Assembly (NCBI RefSeq): GCF_024347135.1
Contig: NZ_AP024908.1
Coordinates: 806,001-870,000, forward strand
Length of the DNA: 64,000 nt
Reading direction: 5' to 3'
DNA from: Vibrio spartinae
GTDB lineage: Bacteria; Pseudomonadota; Gammaproteobacteria; Enterobacterales; Vibrionaceae
The position numbers and the translations under genes are program-made. Below are positions 8,334 to 17,384 of the stretch, piece by piece. How positions within the stretch are numbered: the stretch's first letter is position 1; each line of letters starts with the position of its first letter. The notes beneath the pieces were generated by a model. That model saw only the letters and a program-made list of their open reading frames with translations. It made no database searches and was not told where the DNA came from.

Positions 8334-11198
8334 ATGACTCAACTACTGCGCAACCTTTCTTCTCAAACAGAATTCGCAACACGTCACAACGGCCCGCGCC
8401 AGCGGGAACAAGCAATGATGCTGCAGGCCATTGGTGCTGAAAGCCTCGCAACACTCATCAGCGAAACCATTCCGGCCGGTATCCGTCTGGAACAACCACT
8501 CGCGTTACCTGCACCGCAGAGCGAATCAGACATGCTCGCTGCATTAAAACACATCGCCGGCAAAAACCAAGTTGCCCGCAGTTTTATCGGTCAAGGCTAC
8601 TATGGCACACTCACACCGAGTGTCATTCAACGCAATGTTTTGGAAAATCCCGGCTGGTATACGGCATACACCCCATATCAACCCGAGATTTCACAAGGCC
8701 GTCTCGAGTCTCTGCTCAACTTCCAGCAGATGGTGATTGATTTAACCGGCATGGACATCGCCAATGCATCACTGTTAGATGAAGCAACTGCTGCGGCTGA
8801 AGCGATGGCATTATGTAAAAGAGCCGGGAAAAGTAAAAGCCACCGCTTTTTTATCGCGGATCATGTCCATCCACAGACCATTGAAGTCGTCAGAAACCGC
8901 GCTGAATTCATGAATTTTGAAGTCGTCGTGCTGCCGGTGAGCGAACTCCCCCGGCAAGACGTATTCGGTGCGTTATTACAATACCCGACGACCACCGGTG
9001 AAATCGACGATTTAACACCAGTGATCGAAGCGGCTCATCACAATAAAACCTTAGTGGCCGTAGCGACAGATCTGCTGGCCAGCACATTACTCAAACCCGC
9101 TGGTGAAATGGGTGCCGATATCGTCATCGGCTCTTCCCAACGGTTTGGAGTCCCCATGGGATACGGTGGTCCCCATGCTGCATTTATGGCAACCCGCGAT
9201 CAATACAAACGCACCATGCCCGGCAGAATCATCGGTGTCTCCGTGGATGCCAAAGAACAACCTGCACTGCGCATGGCGATGCAAACACGGGAACAACACA
9301 TTCGTCGGGAAAAAGCGACATCGAATATCTGTACAGCGCAAGCATTACTCGCCAACATGGCCGTGTTTTATGCGATATATCATGGTCCGGAAGGACTGAA
9401 AACCATTGCCCGCAGAACGCATCATCTGACAGCAATCATGGCGGCCGGACTGACGTTACAGGGTTACAAACTGCGCCACCAAACATTTTTCGACACCCTG
9501 ACCATAGATACCGATAGTCAAACCGAAGCGCTGTATCAGAACGCACAGCAAGCCGGACTCAACCTGCGCCGCTATGAGCAAGCACTCGGTATCAGCTTTG
9601 ATGAAACCACGACACTGGATGATATCCAAAAACTGTTCACCATATTCAACATTCAAGCGGACCCTGAAACAATTTCCGCTGATATTGCACCCAACGAATA
9701 TGCAGCGATTCCGGCCTCCTGCCGGAGAGAATCGGCGTATTTAACCCACCCGGTCTTCCATCGTTATCACAGTGAAACGCTGATGATGCGTTATCTGAAA
9801 ACGCTGGAAAATAAGGACTTCTCGCTCACCCATGGCATGATTCCTCTGGGTAGCTGCACCATGAAACTGAATGCCGCCTCTGAGATGATCCCCATCACTT
9901 GGCCTGAATTCAGTCAAATGCATCCGTTTGCCCCGAAAGATCAGGCCGCAGGATATACTGAGCTTGCTGAAGACCTGAAAGCGAAGCTGTGCACCATTAC
10001 CGGCTATGACGCATTCTCGCTACAACCCAACTCCGGTGCATCCGGTGAATATACCGGGCTGATTGCGATTCAGCGTTATCATCAGAGCCGCGGTGAACAT
10101 CACCGCCATATTTGTTTGATTCCCAGCTCTGCCCACGGTACCAACCCGGCTTCAGCCGCGATGGTGTCACTGGATGTCATTGTCGTCGCCTGTGATCAAG
10201 ACGGGAATATTGATCTGGCCGATCTCAAGGCCAAGATCGACCAGTACCAGCAAGAAATCTCTTGTATCATGATTACTTACCCTTCAACGCATGGTGTTTA
10301 CGAGAACCATGTCCGGGAGATCTGTGACATGGTCCATGCCATCGGCGGGCAAGTTTATCTCGACGGTGCCAACATGAATGCGCAGGTCGGACTCACCAGC
10401 CCCGGATTTATCGGCTCGGATGTTTCCCACCTGAACCTCCATAAAACATTTTGTATTCCGCACGGTGGCGGTGGCCCGGGTGTCGGCCCGATTGGTGTGA
10501 AATCCCACCTTGCACCATTTTTACCCGGCCATATTGAATCCGGCATTGAAGGCAACCAACATGCCGTTGCTGCCGCCGATTTAGGCAGTGCATCCATTCT
10601 GCCAATCTCTTGGGCATATATTACGATGATGGGTGAAGAAGGATTAACCGCAGCGACCCGGCTCGCGATTCTGAATGCCAACTATGTGATGGAAAGACTC
10701 AGCACCCACTACCCGATTTTGTACCGGGGAGACAACGGCCGCGTCGCCCATGAATGTATTATCGATATTCGTCCGCTCAAAGAAGCGTCCGGCATTTCAG
10801 AAGAAGACATTGCCAAACGATTGATGGATTATGGGTTCCATGCGCCGACCATGTCGTTCCCGGTCGCCGGTACATTGATGATTGAACCAACGGAATCAGA
10901 AGATCTGGCTGAGCTGGACCGATTCTGTGACGCGATGATCGCGATCCGTGAAGAAATCGACCAAGTTGTTTCCGGAGTCTGGCCGCTTGAGGATAATCCG
11001 CTGGTCAATGCCCCTCATACACAGGCAGACTTGGCAGCAGCAGCGTGGCAACATCCATACAGCAGAACACTTGCTTGCTTCCCGACCCCACACACTCAGA
11101 CAGCAAAATACTGGCCGACAGTGAATCGGGTCAATAACGTCTATGGCGACCGCAACCTAATCTGTAGCTGCCCGCCAGTCAGTGATTATGACGTATAA
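8334..11198 (+). CDS. gcvP: Glycine dehydrogenase (decarboxylating), P protein
   Basis: GcvP decarboxylates glycine with pyridoxal phosphate and loads the aminomethyl group on lipoyl-GcvH. The single-chain form of 954 residues fits gammaproteobacterial GcvP, with two aminotransferase-like halves. The PLP lysine is K704 in [17 protein letters not shown]. Other landmarks are the N-terminal [28 protein letters not shown], and [17 protein letters not shown]. The start ATG follows TAAGGAATT. It lies 99 bases after gcvH with a terminator hairpin between, so expression may come from read-through plus its own promoter. A terminator follows at 11241-11271. Confidence 0.97.
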   Translation: MTQLLRNLSSQTEFATRHNGPRQREQAMMLQAIGAESLATLISETIPAGIRLEQPLALPAPQSESDMLAALKHIAGKNQVARSFIGQGYYGTLTPSVIQRNVLENPGWYTAYTPYQPEISQGRLESLLNFQQMVIDLTGMDIANASLLDEATAAAEAMALCKRAGKSKSHRFFIADHVHPQTIEVVRNRAEFMNFEVVVLPVSELPRQDVFGALLQYPTTTGEIDDLTPVIEAAHHNKTLVAVATDLLASTLLKPAGEMGADIVIGSSQRFGVPMGYGGPHAAFMATRDQYKRTMPGRIIGVSVDAKEQPALRMAMQTREQHIRREKATSNICTAQALLANMAVFYAIYHGPEGLKTIARRTHHLTAIMAAGLTLQGYKLRHQTFFDTLTIDTDSQTEALYQNAQQAGLNLRRYEQALGISFDETTTLDDIQKLFTIFNIQADPETISADIAPNEYAAIPASCRRESAYLTHPVFHRYHSETLMMRYLKTLENKDFSLTHGMIPLGSCTMKLNAASEMIPITWPEFSQMHPFAPKDQAAGYTELAEDLKAKLCTITGYDAFSLQPNSGASGEYTGLIAIQRYHQSRGEHHRHICLIPSSAHGTNPASAAMVSLDVIVVACDQDGNIDLADLKAKIDQYQQEISCIMITYPSTHGVYENHVREICDMVHAIGGQVYLDGANMNAQVGLTSPGFIGSDVSHLNLHKTFCIPHGGGGPGVGPIGVKSHLAPFLPGHIESGIEGNQHAVAAADLGSASILPISWAYITMMGEEGLTAATRLAILNANYVMERLSTHYPILYRGDNGRVAHECIIDIRPLKEASGISEEDIAKRLMDYGFHAPTMSFPVAGTLMIEPTESEDLAELDRFCDAMIAIREEIDQVVSGVWPLEDNPLVNAPHTQADLAAAAWQHPYSRTLACFPTPHTQTAKYWPTVNRVNNVYGDRNLICSCPPVSDYDV

Positions 11199-11240
11199 GG
11201 TTGGGGTGTCCCCGAGTATTTAAAATTTGGACAAAGTAAA

Positions 11241-11271
11241 AAAATAGACAAACTCCGGTTTGTCTATTTTT
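11241..11271 (+). terminator. Intrinsic terminator of gcvP
   Basis: A 13-bp perfect stem (11241-11253 with 11258-11270) with a TCCG tetraloop, ending in a T-run, 42 bases after the gcvP stop. The A-rich 5' arm means it could also work on the minus strand. Confidence 0.88.
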
Positions 11272-11391
11272 CTTCTGAATAAAGACTCAAGCGCACATCT
11301 CAAAACCAAGATGCTTCTCCAAAATTCAGTTTGTTCTCATCAAAATATAAAGCGCTAATTGAGATTTAAAGGCTGACTGTCAATCCACAAA

Positions 11392-11991
11392 TTATACAAA
11401 TTTATGTAAAGGTTGAACTGAGGCGTATCGATCGCTCAATGCAGCCATAGACACAATATGAATTAGATTTTGATCAATTGGATGACCGGCTTGGTCCGGT
11501 AATGGGCGTGTTGCACAGGCGTCTTCACAAATAATCACGTCATACCCCAACTCTACCGCTTTGATCGTTGTCGCAGTCACACACATATGACTCATAAATC
11601 CGAGAATAATGAGCTGTTTGCATCCAGTTAAACGCAACATCTCTTCCAGATCAGTATTGAAAAATGAGTTCGGTAGTGTCTTGTGCACCACGGTTTCATT
11701 GTCATTAGGTTTAACAATATCCACGGCATCAGACAACGGTGAATCGCAGTTAAATACCGGTGATGATGAACTCGCTTTGTGAAGGATATGGAAAACTGGG
11801 GCATTCTTGCTTCGAGCAATATTTAACAGCTTTTCGGCGTTCGCCAAAGCTGTTTTACCGGCCTTGCCTAGCGACAAAATACCATCAACATATTCATTTT
11901 GGTAATCAACAAAAAGAACAGCTGCATTATTCCAGTCAACCCTATGCTCTTGTAGACCAGCAATATTTCGAAGCGTGTTTAATTGAGTCAT
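11392..11991 (-). CDS. Isochorismatase-family cysteine hydrolase
   Basis: Cytoplasmic hydrolase of 199 residues in the isochorismatase/nicotinamidase-like superfamily. The start MTQLNTLRNI is chosen for AGGAGA seven bases upstream. The expected triad is present: Asp in LFVDYQNEY, Lys in VVHKTLPNSF and Cys in GFMSHMCVTATT, with the usual cis-peptide region before the cysteine. The substrate cannot be deduced; such enzymes act on amides or enol ethers. A LysR regulator gene lies 301 bases upstream on the same strand behind its own terminator, so the hydrolase probably has its own promoter, possibly controlled by that regulator. Confidence 0.88.
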   Translation of the reverse strand: MTQLNTLRNIAGLQEHRVDWNNAAVLFVDYQNEYVDGILSLGKAGKTALANAEKLLNIARSKNAPVFHILHKASSSSPVFNCDSPLSDAVDIVKPNDNETVVHKTLPNSFFNTDLEEMLRLTGCKQLIILGFMSHMCVTATTIKAVELGYDVIICEDACATRPLPDQAGHPIDQNLIHIVSMAALSDRYASVQPLHKFV

Positions 11992-12265
11992 GTTTGTTTC
12001 TCCTATAAAAATCAATTTAAGTATACATAAATATATTTATTGTTTGATTTCTATTTGTGCAAATGTCATGTGCAAAAATTATTGTAGACAAGTGCAAATA
12101 AAAATAGAGCCTCACTTTTATTCATTGCATATGACATGTGAAAAATTATTATCTATATTTAATTTTTGTTTTAACTTTTATTAAACCACGAAGGAAATAT
12201 GAACAGCACATCATGACCAATATATAATGCTGTAAATAATATAATGCTAATGAAAATATTGAAAA
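11992..12265. promoter_or_regulatory. AT-rich upstream region of the hydrolase with a spaced direct repeat
   Basis: No gene seen. Two ~20-bp near-identical stretches, TGTCATGTGCAAAAATTATT (12064-12083) and TGACATGTGAAAAATTATT (12132-12150), lie 68 bases apart and could be regulator sites, for example for the LysR protein upstream. Confidence 0.35.
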
Positions 12266-12291
12266 AGCAATGGCAGGACATCCTGCCATTG
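12266..12291 (-). terminator. Terminator of the LysR gene
   Basis: CAATGGCAGGA (12268-12278) pairs perfectly with TCCTGCCATTG (12281-12291). On the minus strand it directly follows the LysR stop codon and leads into CTTTTTC. Confidence 0.8.
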
Positions 12292-12292
12292 T

Positions 12293-13159
12293 TTATGCGT
12301 AACTTCCTAGTTCATCCCTGAACATTTTCACCAAAGCTTCCATGACAAGCTTTTTCGGTGTGGACATCGAGGTCTTCTTCGAAGTGAGCATCCATATATC
12401 CCGAGTAATCGGCATTTCTAGCTCTATCGTCTTCAATGAACTTGCACGAAGCGAGAGTTTTGGTAAAAGTGCAATGCCGTAGCCATGTTCTGCCGCTTGC
12501 TTTTGAGCGGAGATTGTATCGGTTTGAAATTTTATAGCCTTGGTTCCGAACTTTTCAATCAGGAATTTGCATTCTGTAAGATGGCTGAACGCCGCAGTAT
12601 AAGTAATGACATTGACTGGCTCATCGTTTTTCAATCGTTCTATCCAGTATTCAGTTCCACACAATACAAACGCGACCTCTCCTAACTTTCTACAAATCGA
12701 TTCCCCCTTTTCAGGAAGCTCCAAGCGCAGTGCGATATCAGCCTCTTGTTTAGCAATATTCACGTTTCGACTCGATGTATCAATTTCAAATCTCAGTTCT
12801 GGACACTGTGCATGTAATTTCTTCAAGTTTTCGATGACAAAATATTCTGCTAAAAATGGCACCATAGAAATTTTGGCATGTTGGTTAAACTTCGCTTCAG
12901 GTGACAGCGACTCGGATAGGCTATTAATTTTATCTCTCAAGTCCACCGAACGTTCGTATAATTGCCTTCCTTCAAGCGTTGCATGAAATCCATCGCTGGT
13001 ACGGTTAAACAACTTAACTTTTAGAGAATCTTCCAGTCGATCGATACGCCTTGAAACGGTTGCGTAATTGACATTCAATCTGTGAGCGGCCGTACTTACT
13101 TTGCCTGTCTCATAAAGCACTAAGAAAAATTTCAAATCATCCCAATTACTATTGTTCAT
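12293..13159 (-). CDS. LysR-type transcriptional regulator
   Basis: Regulator of 288 residues. The N-terminal winged helix-turn-helix (LKFFLVLYETGKVSTAAHRLNVNYATVSRRIDRLEDSL) is typical, with the second helix NYATVSRRIDRLE. The remainder is a periplasmic-binding-like effector domain (ISMVPFLAEYFVIENLKKL onward; AAEHGYGIALLPKLSL near the end). The effector and target are unknown. It precedes the isochorismatase-like hydrolase on the same strand, and divergent placement, common for LysR targets, is not seen. The start ATG follows GGATGAGAA. Confidence 0.92.
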   Translation of the reverse strand: MNNSNWDDLKFFLVLYETGKVSTAAHRLNVNYATVSRRIDRLEDSLKVKLFNRTSDGFHATLEGRQLYERSVDLRDKINSLSESLSPEAKFNQHAKISMVPFLAEYFVIENLKKLHAQCPELRFEIDTSSRNVNIAKQEADIALRLELPEKGESICRKLGEVAFVLCGTEYWIERLKNDEPVNVITYTAAFSHLTECKFLIEKFGTKAIKFQTDTISAQKQAAEHGYGIALLPKLSLRASSLKTIELEMPITRDIWMLTSKKTSMSTPKKLVMEALVKMFRDELGSYA

Positions 13160-13226
13160 TTCTCATCCCTGCATCTTTAATATCAATCGTATATTCACTC
13201 GTATCGACCTAACGTAAAAAATCAAT

Positions 13227-13790
13227 TCAGCCACCGCTCACCTTTCGATAAATCAGATCGTCATACATCGTTCCACCGATTTCGACATCCTGCTTCACCA
13301 CTTCAGCACAATGGAAACCACTTTTTAACAATACACGTTCAGAGGCATCATTTCCCTGAGTCACATTAGCTTGAAAACGTTTGATACCGCAGTTGTCAGC
13401 AAACTCGAGTAAACCATTCAAAGACTCTGTCGCATAACCCCGGCCACTAGCCTCCGGAGCAATCATATAGCCCAGCTCAGCCACATCATTCTGTAAATAG
13501 AATCCGGTAAGACCAACCCGCTGATGCGTCGATATTTCTTGTAATATCAAACATAACCAGAAATCAGACGCTGGGGTCCACTGCGGTAAACGAGACTCGA
13601 ATCGCTCCCTGATTTGGGTCTCTGTCCGTGGATTAAAGCTGTATTTGATTGTGGTTGAGTCGGTTTGCAAGAAGTGAAAAAAATCCCAATCCGTTACATT
13701 GATTTGTCTCATTATCAATCGTTGGGTTTGCAATTGAATCGTCACCTTAATTATCCCTTGATCTTCAATATCAACGGTATGTTTACTCAT
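13227..13790 (-). CDS. GNAT acetyltransferase, RimJ/RimL-like
   Basis: Acetyltransferase of 187 residues. It carries the N-terminal strand LQTQRLIMRQINVTDWDFF and the acetyl-CoA loop PEASGRGYATESL, followed by FADNCGIKRFQANVTQGNDASERVLLKSGF, the typical C-terminal half of ribosomal-protein-type N-acetyltransferases. The substrate is unknown. Its start overlaps the upstream gene by four bases (ATGA-type), suggesting coupled translation, but no clear ribosome site is visible and a GTG at V16 (about 13743-13745) is an alternative start. It marks the edge of the VgrG island. Confidence 0.88.
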   Translation of the reverse strand: MSKHTVDIEDQGIIKVTIQLQTQRLIMRQINVTDWDFFHFLQTDSTTIKYSFNPRTETQIRERFESRLPQWTPASDFWLCLILQEISTHQRVGLTGFYLQNDVAELGYMIAPEASGRGYATESLNGLLEFADNCGIKRFQANVTQGNDASERVLLKSGFHCAEVVKQDVEIGGTMYDDLIYRKVSGG

Positions 13791-14110
13791 ACCAAAGCGA
13801 ACATGTCAACATAAGTTGTTAAATCAGGGCAAGACGGAACGTGACGCCAAGTGATCGCATCAGTGCTTCTTGAGCAGTCGGTATTTGCCATAAAAAATGA
13901 GCAAGCAATAAACGAGTACCAGTAAAATCCAAAAACCAGTGTCAGATATGCTATGTAATATCGCGCATTGGTCTCACCAACATATTGATGTCCATCTAAT
14001 ACATACCACTCATATAATGGATATAAATCTTTCGCGACAGTAACTAGATACAATAAGAATAATACTAATGTTATGGTAATTGATAAGAATAATTTCTTTA
14101 TAAAATTCAT
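13787..14110 (-). CDS. Small membrane protein, possible orphan immunity gene
   Basis: A 107-residue protein with two predicted membrane segments, about residues 5-25 (KLFLSITITLVLFLLYLVTV) and 52-74 (YIAYLTLVFGFYWYSFIACSFF). The last ~34 residues (ANTDCSRSTDAITWRHV onward) look unlike the rest and may be readthrough into foreign DNA after a rearrangement. It follows directly on a terminator repeat that recurs at 20250-20297 beside another displaced module. Small membrane proteins in VgrG cargo regions are often immunity proteins; this role is inference from position only. Confidence 0.55.
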   Translation of the reverse strand: MNFIKKLFLSITITLVLFLLYLVTVAKDLYPLYEWYVLDGHQYVGETNARYYIAYLTLVFGFYWYSFIACSFFMANTDCSRSTDAITWRHVPSCPDLTTYVDMFALV

Positions 14111-14125
14111 TTAGTTGTACACAAA

Positions 14126-14178
14126 TATAATTAAAGGCGTCTGAAAGTCCCCAAACGCCTCATCTCGATTACTGACTA
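14126..14178 (-). repeat. Terminator-containing module-boundary repeat, copy 1
   Basis: On the minus strand CAGTAATC, then GATGAGGCG and a hairpin GGCGTTTG/CAGACGCC (loop GGGACTTT) ending in TTTAATTATA. The same ~50-base block, with a few changes, recurs at 20250-20297. Here it terminates the decayed PoNi copy, whose stop codon TAA lies inside it. Confidence 0.7.
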
Positions 14179-15100
14179 ACCCAGAAAATACGGTTGCCAT
14201 TCTCATCTTCTATCGGCCCCGGAGCTCGATCACCACGGTTTAATATAATTTGGTCATTCGTCAGATTACATAAAAAAGTGCCATCTATCGAACATTCATC
14301 TCCGGGTAAAACAATATAGTGCTTCTGCTGTTCCATTAGCTCCGGTGCAAACAATTGGTCATACCCCTGTGCTCTGGCGTAATCAACCAAATCTTTTGGA
14401 TAGTAGAGCATGTGACGGTAACTGCTATCGTCCAAACCATAGAGTAATGTCACCATCCCCGCTTCAAATGCCCAGTAGCCAAAGAAAGTCGGGAATTGAC
14501 CTTTATGGCGATTATACCAGTAGCAGTCTTTCATCCCTTTATACCAACCTTTGAGATACTGCTTGATACTTTCCTGCCGCTCTGTTTTTGTGGGAGAAAC
14601 ACCATCGCCTTTGATTGCATCGTAAAGATGTTGGTAGGATTTAGGAAATACTAGACTTTCATCTCGAGTACGAGGAAAACCGATGATCCCTAATCTAGCC
14701 AGAAAAATACTTAAAACCGGATCATCTTTTACATCACCAATTACAGATAACCATCGAGATAGTGGAAGTAAATACTCTTTTATTCCTAGTAAAACCGACA
14801 AACTATAAATCCACAAAATGTATTGAAACGAATCTTGTTCCCAAAATGGAAGAATATCATTACTATGATTTTTTATGTATAGTATAATATTTAAATATTT
14901 CATCAAAATCATTCTGAATAATATCTACTGACAGTCCTACAGAATAGTTTGATATGGTATTTTCAAGGTATGTAGTTAAGAAAAACCAACTAGTACTGCA
15001 CTTATAATCAATAATTTTTGGGGAAACATTTCTTATTCTCTAAATATACTCCTTCTTCAAGAAAAGGGTCTCTTCGACAATGAGGAAAATTTGTACTCAT
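14169..15100 (-). pseudogene. Decayed DUF1911/PoNi immunity gene (copy 1)
   Basis: The 247-residue open frame ending at 14169 is nearly identical over its last ~170 residues to the intact copy at 17513-18490, including the DUF1911 landmarks FFGYWAFEAGMVTLLYGLDD and LYYPKDLVDYA. Its 5' part is broken. A proper start (MSTNFPHCRRDPFLEEG, ATG 15098-15100 behind AAGGA) reads about 30 residues homologous to the intact N-terminus and then stops. Further on, another frame encodes LENTISNYSVGLSVD and YYTIHKKS, matching the intact LEHSLCGYSGG and HKKS. Joining these pieces needs frame changes and a deletion. I therefore call the locus a pseudogene; the downstream frame might still be made from an internal start (about 14912). 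PoNi proteins neutralise PoNe DNase toxins; no PoNe toxin is visible. Confidence 0.8.
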
Positions 15101-15151
15101 AATTCCTTCTCCACAATATAATTAAACATAAATATCCGAATAAAAATCGCA

Positions 15152-15412
15152 TTAAAATATCATTATGTTTTTTATATTTCGAATATTTTTTACACATTCA
15201 TACTCCTCATTAGTAAAGGAACCATGAGCTTCTATTCCACCTAATGCCTTTAGTACCTTATCTAATAGTTCATTAAACTCATCAGTATTTTTTACTTTTT
15301 TAAGTTTATCTAAAGCACCTTCATAAATTTTTATACCTTGTTGTGAATTTCTTGATACTGCTAACTCATTTAATTTATCAAGGTTATATTCTAATTCTTT
15401 AATTTTCAACAT
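15152..15412 (-). CDS. Small AT-rich protein of unknown function
   Basis: An 86-residue soluble, charged protein (MLKIKELEYNLDKLNELAVS), largely helical, with no signal peptide. Its start overlaps the end of the upstream exported protein by 14 bases and is preceded by AGAAGG, so the two are probably translated from one message. AT content is well above that of the housekeeping neighbours. Position within the island suggests an immunity or leftover effector role, but nothing in the sequence identifies it. Confidence 0.55.
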   Translation of the reverse strand: MLKIKELEYNLDKLNELAVSRNSQQGIKIYEGALDKLKKVKNTDEFNELLDKVLKALGGIEAHGSFTNEEYECVKNIRNIKNIMIF

Positions 15413-15659
15413 GGAAAAAACCTTCTGGTAGTGGTGTTGTTTTTACTATTGTATCCTCAGTTAAATCAGTTACATCAATTAAACCCTGATAACCCAATCC
15501 ATCTCTCACTTCATCTGAAAAATCAGCCTTCTGAGGCGCGGCTAAACCTTCGTATATCCAAGTTCCTTTATTAGGAAGAAATTCAGTAACATGAGTGATA
15601 GTCTCATATGCAAAAGAAAAATCCGTGAATAAAAATAGTAATATTATGATTTTTTCCAT
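15399..15659 (-). CDS. Small exported protein, candidate periplasmic immunity protein
   Basis: An 86-residue protein starting MEKIIILLFLFTDFSFAYET, a short signal peptide cleaved probably after FAYE or SFA. The mature part (ITHVTEFLPNKGTWIYEGL to PLPEGFFHVEN) is not recognised. It overlaps the end of the preceding L,D-transpeptidase-like fragment by 16 bases. The order 'peptidoglycan enzyme then small exported protein' is the classic arrangement for a type VI effector and its periplasmic immunity protein, which is why I suggest that role. Confidence 0.6.
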   Translation of the reverse strand: MEKIIILLFLFTDFSFAYETITHVTEFLPNKGTWIYEGLAAPQKADFSDEVRDGLGYQGLIDVTDLTEDTIVKTTPLPEGFFHVEN

Positions 15660-15802
15660 TTTATGATAACCTCGCCTTTTCCTACAGGAACCGATGATAA
15701 AAATGAAGCCCAATCATCAGGATGGATTGTCATACAACCAGCCGATCCTCTCCATGTTTTAGAATACCCCCAATGTATGTGGATATAATTAGCATTTTCC
15801 AT
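15644..15802 (-). pseudogene. C-terminal fragment of an L,D-transpeptidase-like protein
   Basis: A 52-codon open frame reads IHIHWGYSKTWRGSAGCM followed by IHPDDWASFLSSVP. The H-x-G ... S-x-G-C arrangement is the catalytic signature of L,D-transpeptidase folds (YkuD and DUF2778/Tlde1-like), though DUF5675-type domains share a similar HxG...GC. Two stop codons lie just upstream in this frame and there is no ribosome site. The preceding sequence in another frame (YEDGCLIRESHLSYGK) looks protein-like, so the N-terminus has been lost by frameshift or deletion. It probably once encoded a peptidoglycan-targeting effector paired with the exported protein that overlaps its end. Confidence 0.5.
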
Positions 15803-15855
15803 ATGATAAATGACTTTCCCTTATTAAACATCCATCTTCATAATCCAATTATTTA

Positions 15856-16218
15856 TCAATTACATTTTACATCACAATATTTTAAATATTCATCATTGTT
15901 AAGATAAATATATTGACCATCAAACCCTGTTATATTAGACAAATGGACATCATGGAGTTTATTACCTTTATATAAAAAACTCCCACCAACCCAAAATTCT
16001 TTATCTCTATGGAATACAACTATATTATACAGCGGATGTTTAGATGACAATATTTTAAAACCATTACTATCATCTGGAGCATTAATCCATAGGATGCCAC
16101 TAACAATTTCTTTTTTAAAAGAATCATCATTATCAAATTTCGCAATCGATAAAAAAAGCAATGAGATACAACCAATAAATGCGAATGAATACACTATTAT
16201 TTTCTTTACGATACTCAT
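15856..16218 (-). CDS. Membrane-anchored small protein, candidate orphan immunity protein
   Basis: A 120-residue protein with an N-terminal membrane anchor or signal (KKIIVYSFAFIGCISLLFLSIA) and a ~95-residue external part (FWVGGSFLYKGNKLHDVHL, ending in CDVKCN). Its start overlaps the stop of the VgrG-fusion gene (16215-16218, ATGA) and has a strong GGAGGT site inside the end of that gene. The same ATGA overlap links the intact lysozyme effector to its exported immunity gene at 20793-20796, so this protein is likely the surviving immunity partner of a deleted effector. Confidence 0.65.
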   Translation of the reverse strand: MSIVKKIIVYSFAFIGCISLLFLSIAKFDNDDSFKKEIVSGILWINAPDDSNGFKILSSKHPLYNIVVFHRDKEFWVGGSFLYKGNKLHDVHLSNITGFDGQYIYLNNDEYLKYCDVKCN

Positions 16219-16751
16219 TCATTTACCTCCAATATATCCGTTGAATAGAGACGGTGGAAAAATTCTAAATCGGTCTCGCGGTACTGGACGCAGTATTCGC
16301 GTTTGGCACACTCACGCCGTACCGAAAACGCATAATCATTGATATCCATTTCCTGAAACAGCACCGAGAGGATTTCCGGCACATCCAGTTGCTGGAAGAT
16401 CCGGCTGTTATGGCGTAGCGACAGTCTTTCCAGAGAAGGCACCAACGTCAGTGAATAGAATGTATGGTGATGCCCGGTATCGCCCCGGCTGAAGTTGCGG
16501 ATAATGCCGTGAACTTTTTGCACCACTTCCTGATCGCGCAGCACTTCCAGTAATGCACTGCTATCGACCATCTGCTCGAAACTCAGGTCGCTGTTGCGAC
16601 TGGCAATATCGATAGTATACCGATAGCCATGGACCGATTGACCTTGATCATCCACCGAGTCTGAAATCGATTCGACGCCCTGATAGTCACGGACCACCAA
16701 TGTCTCATCATTGACGCCATCAATGATGAGTCTGAATCCTAACGTTCCCAT
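16215..16751 (-). pseudogene. vgrG: VgrG 5' fragment fused to the tail of a lost gene
   Basis: The first ~165 codons (MGTLGFRLIIDGVND to FFHRL) are almost identical in DNA to the start of the full VgrG gene at 21985-23961. Homology begins at the start codon (16751) and stops abruptly at about 16249, where ten foreign codons (YSTDILEVNE) close the frame. The promoter-side sequence also differs: the VgrG ribosome site is absent. The protein would lack the gp5-like and beta-helix parts and cannot act as a spike. The foreign tail ends in an ATGA overlap with the next gene, as effector genes do here, so it is probably the end of a deleted effector. Confidence 0.85.
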
Positions 16752-16929
16752 AATAAATTGAGTTGTATTGTACGCAGCATAACCTTCATCCAATTTTCAT
16801 CCGACTGATTGTATACCCGTCTTAATCATCAATAGCGCTTCTCTTTTAGATTCCATCAGAAAAGTGAACTGACTCGAAGAACCTCATACTTTTTCCATAC
16901 TTGCGTCTATTGTACCAGTGCCTGACGTT

Positions 16930-17189
16930 CATTAATCTAACCCTGTACCGGAAACATTCCGGGATGGGATTGGTCCCCCGTTGTTAAATACTTGGATAGA
17001 TAAATACGGTTCTAACCGAGCTGTTTTTATGCGATTATCAGTGCGCCTAAATCATGGTGGGCTGAATCGGGCAGCTTCGGCTGGCCGTCATCCAAGTAGC
17101 GGTAGGACCAAACCCGGCTCAGTCCACCACCCAAAGATTGGTCCCTTTCCGTGGTGGAACAACATCATCTATTTTTACTTGGAGTTTAT
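16930..17189 (+). promoter_or_regulatory. Structured leader resembling phage P4-type C4/ash regions
   Basis: No convincing gene. The stretch holds a UUCG-capped hairpin (GGGCAGC-TTCG-GCTGGCC, 17069-17086), an 8-bp inverted repeat TCCACCAC/GTGGTGGA (17123-17130 with 17151-17158), and TTGGTCC at 16970-16976 and 17138-17144 complementary to GGACCAA at 17105-17111. The arrangement, and the GGGCAGC..CGGCTGGCCG wording, recall the C4 antisense/ash control regions of P4-like phages. It precedes the small plus-strand gene at 17190. Assignment is by resemblance only. Confidence 0.3.
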
Positions 17190-17384
17190 ATGTTCGAAAC
17201 CATTCACTATGATCCACAACTATCACAAAAAGCCCGTGAATACTTACGCCAACTGGAAGAGATTTTTCTGGCGGAACAACGGGAAAACCGACAGGAAATG
17301 TGTGAAGTTTTACTCTATCTCAACAACTTAATAACCACCCACTATTGTCGGTATCATGAAGACGGGGATGAAAATATTGCATAA
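17190..17384 (+). CDS. Small protein downstream of phage-like leader
   Basis: A 64-residue soluble, charged protein (MFETIHYDPQLSQKAREYLR, ending YHEDGDENIA). The start ATG follows GGAG with eight-base spacing. It is the only plus-strand gene in the island and has its own terminator. The last ~20 codons and the terminator are duplicated at 18546-18677, on the far side of the PoNi gene. I do not recognise the family; the preceding leader suggests a phage or satellite origin. Confidence 0.6.
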   Translation: MFETIHYDPQLSQKAREYLRQLEEIFLAEQRENRQEMCEVLLYLNNLITTHYCRYHEDGDENIA

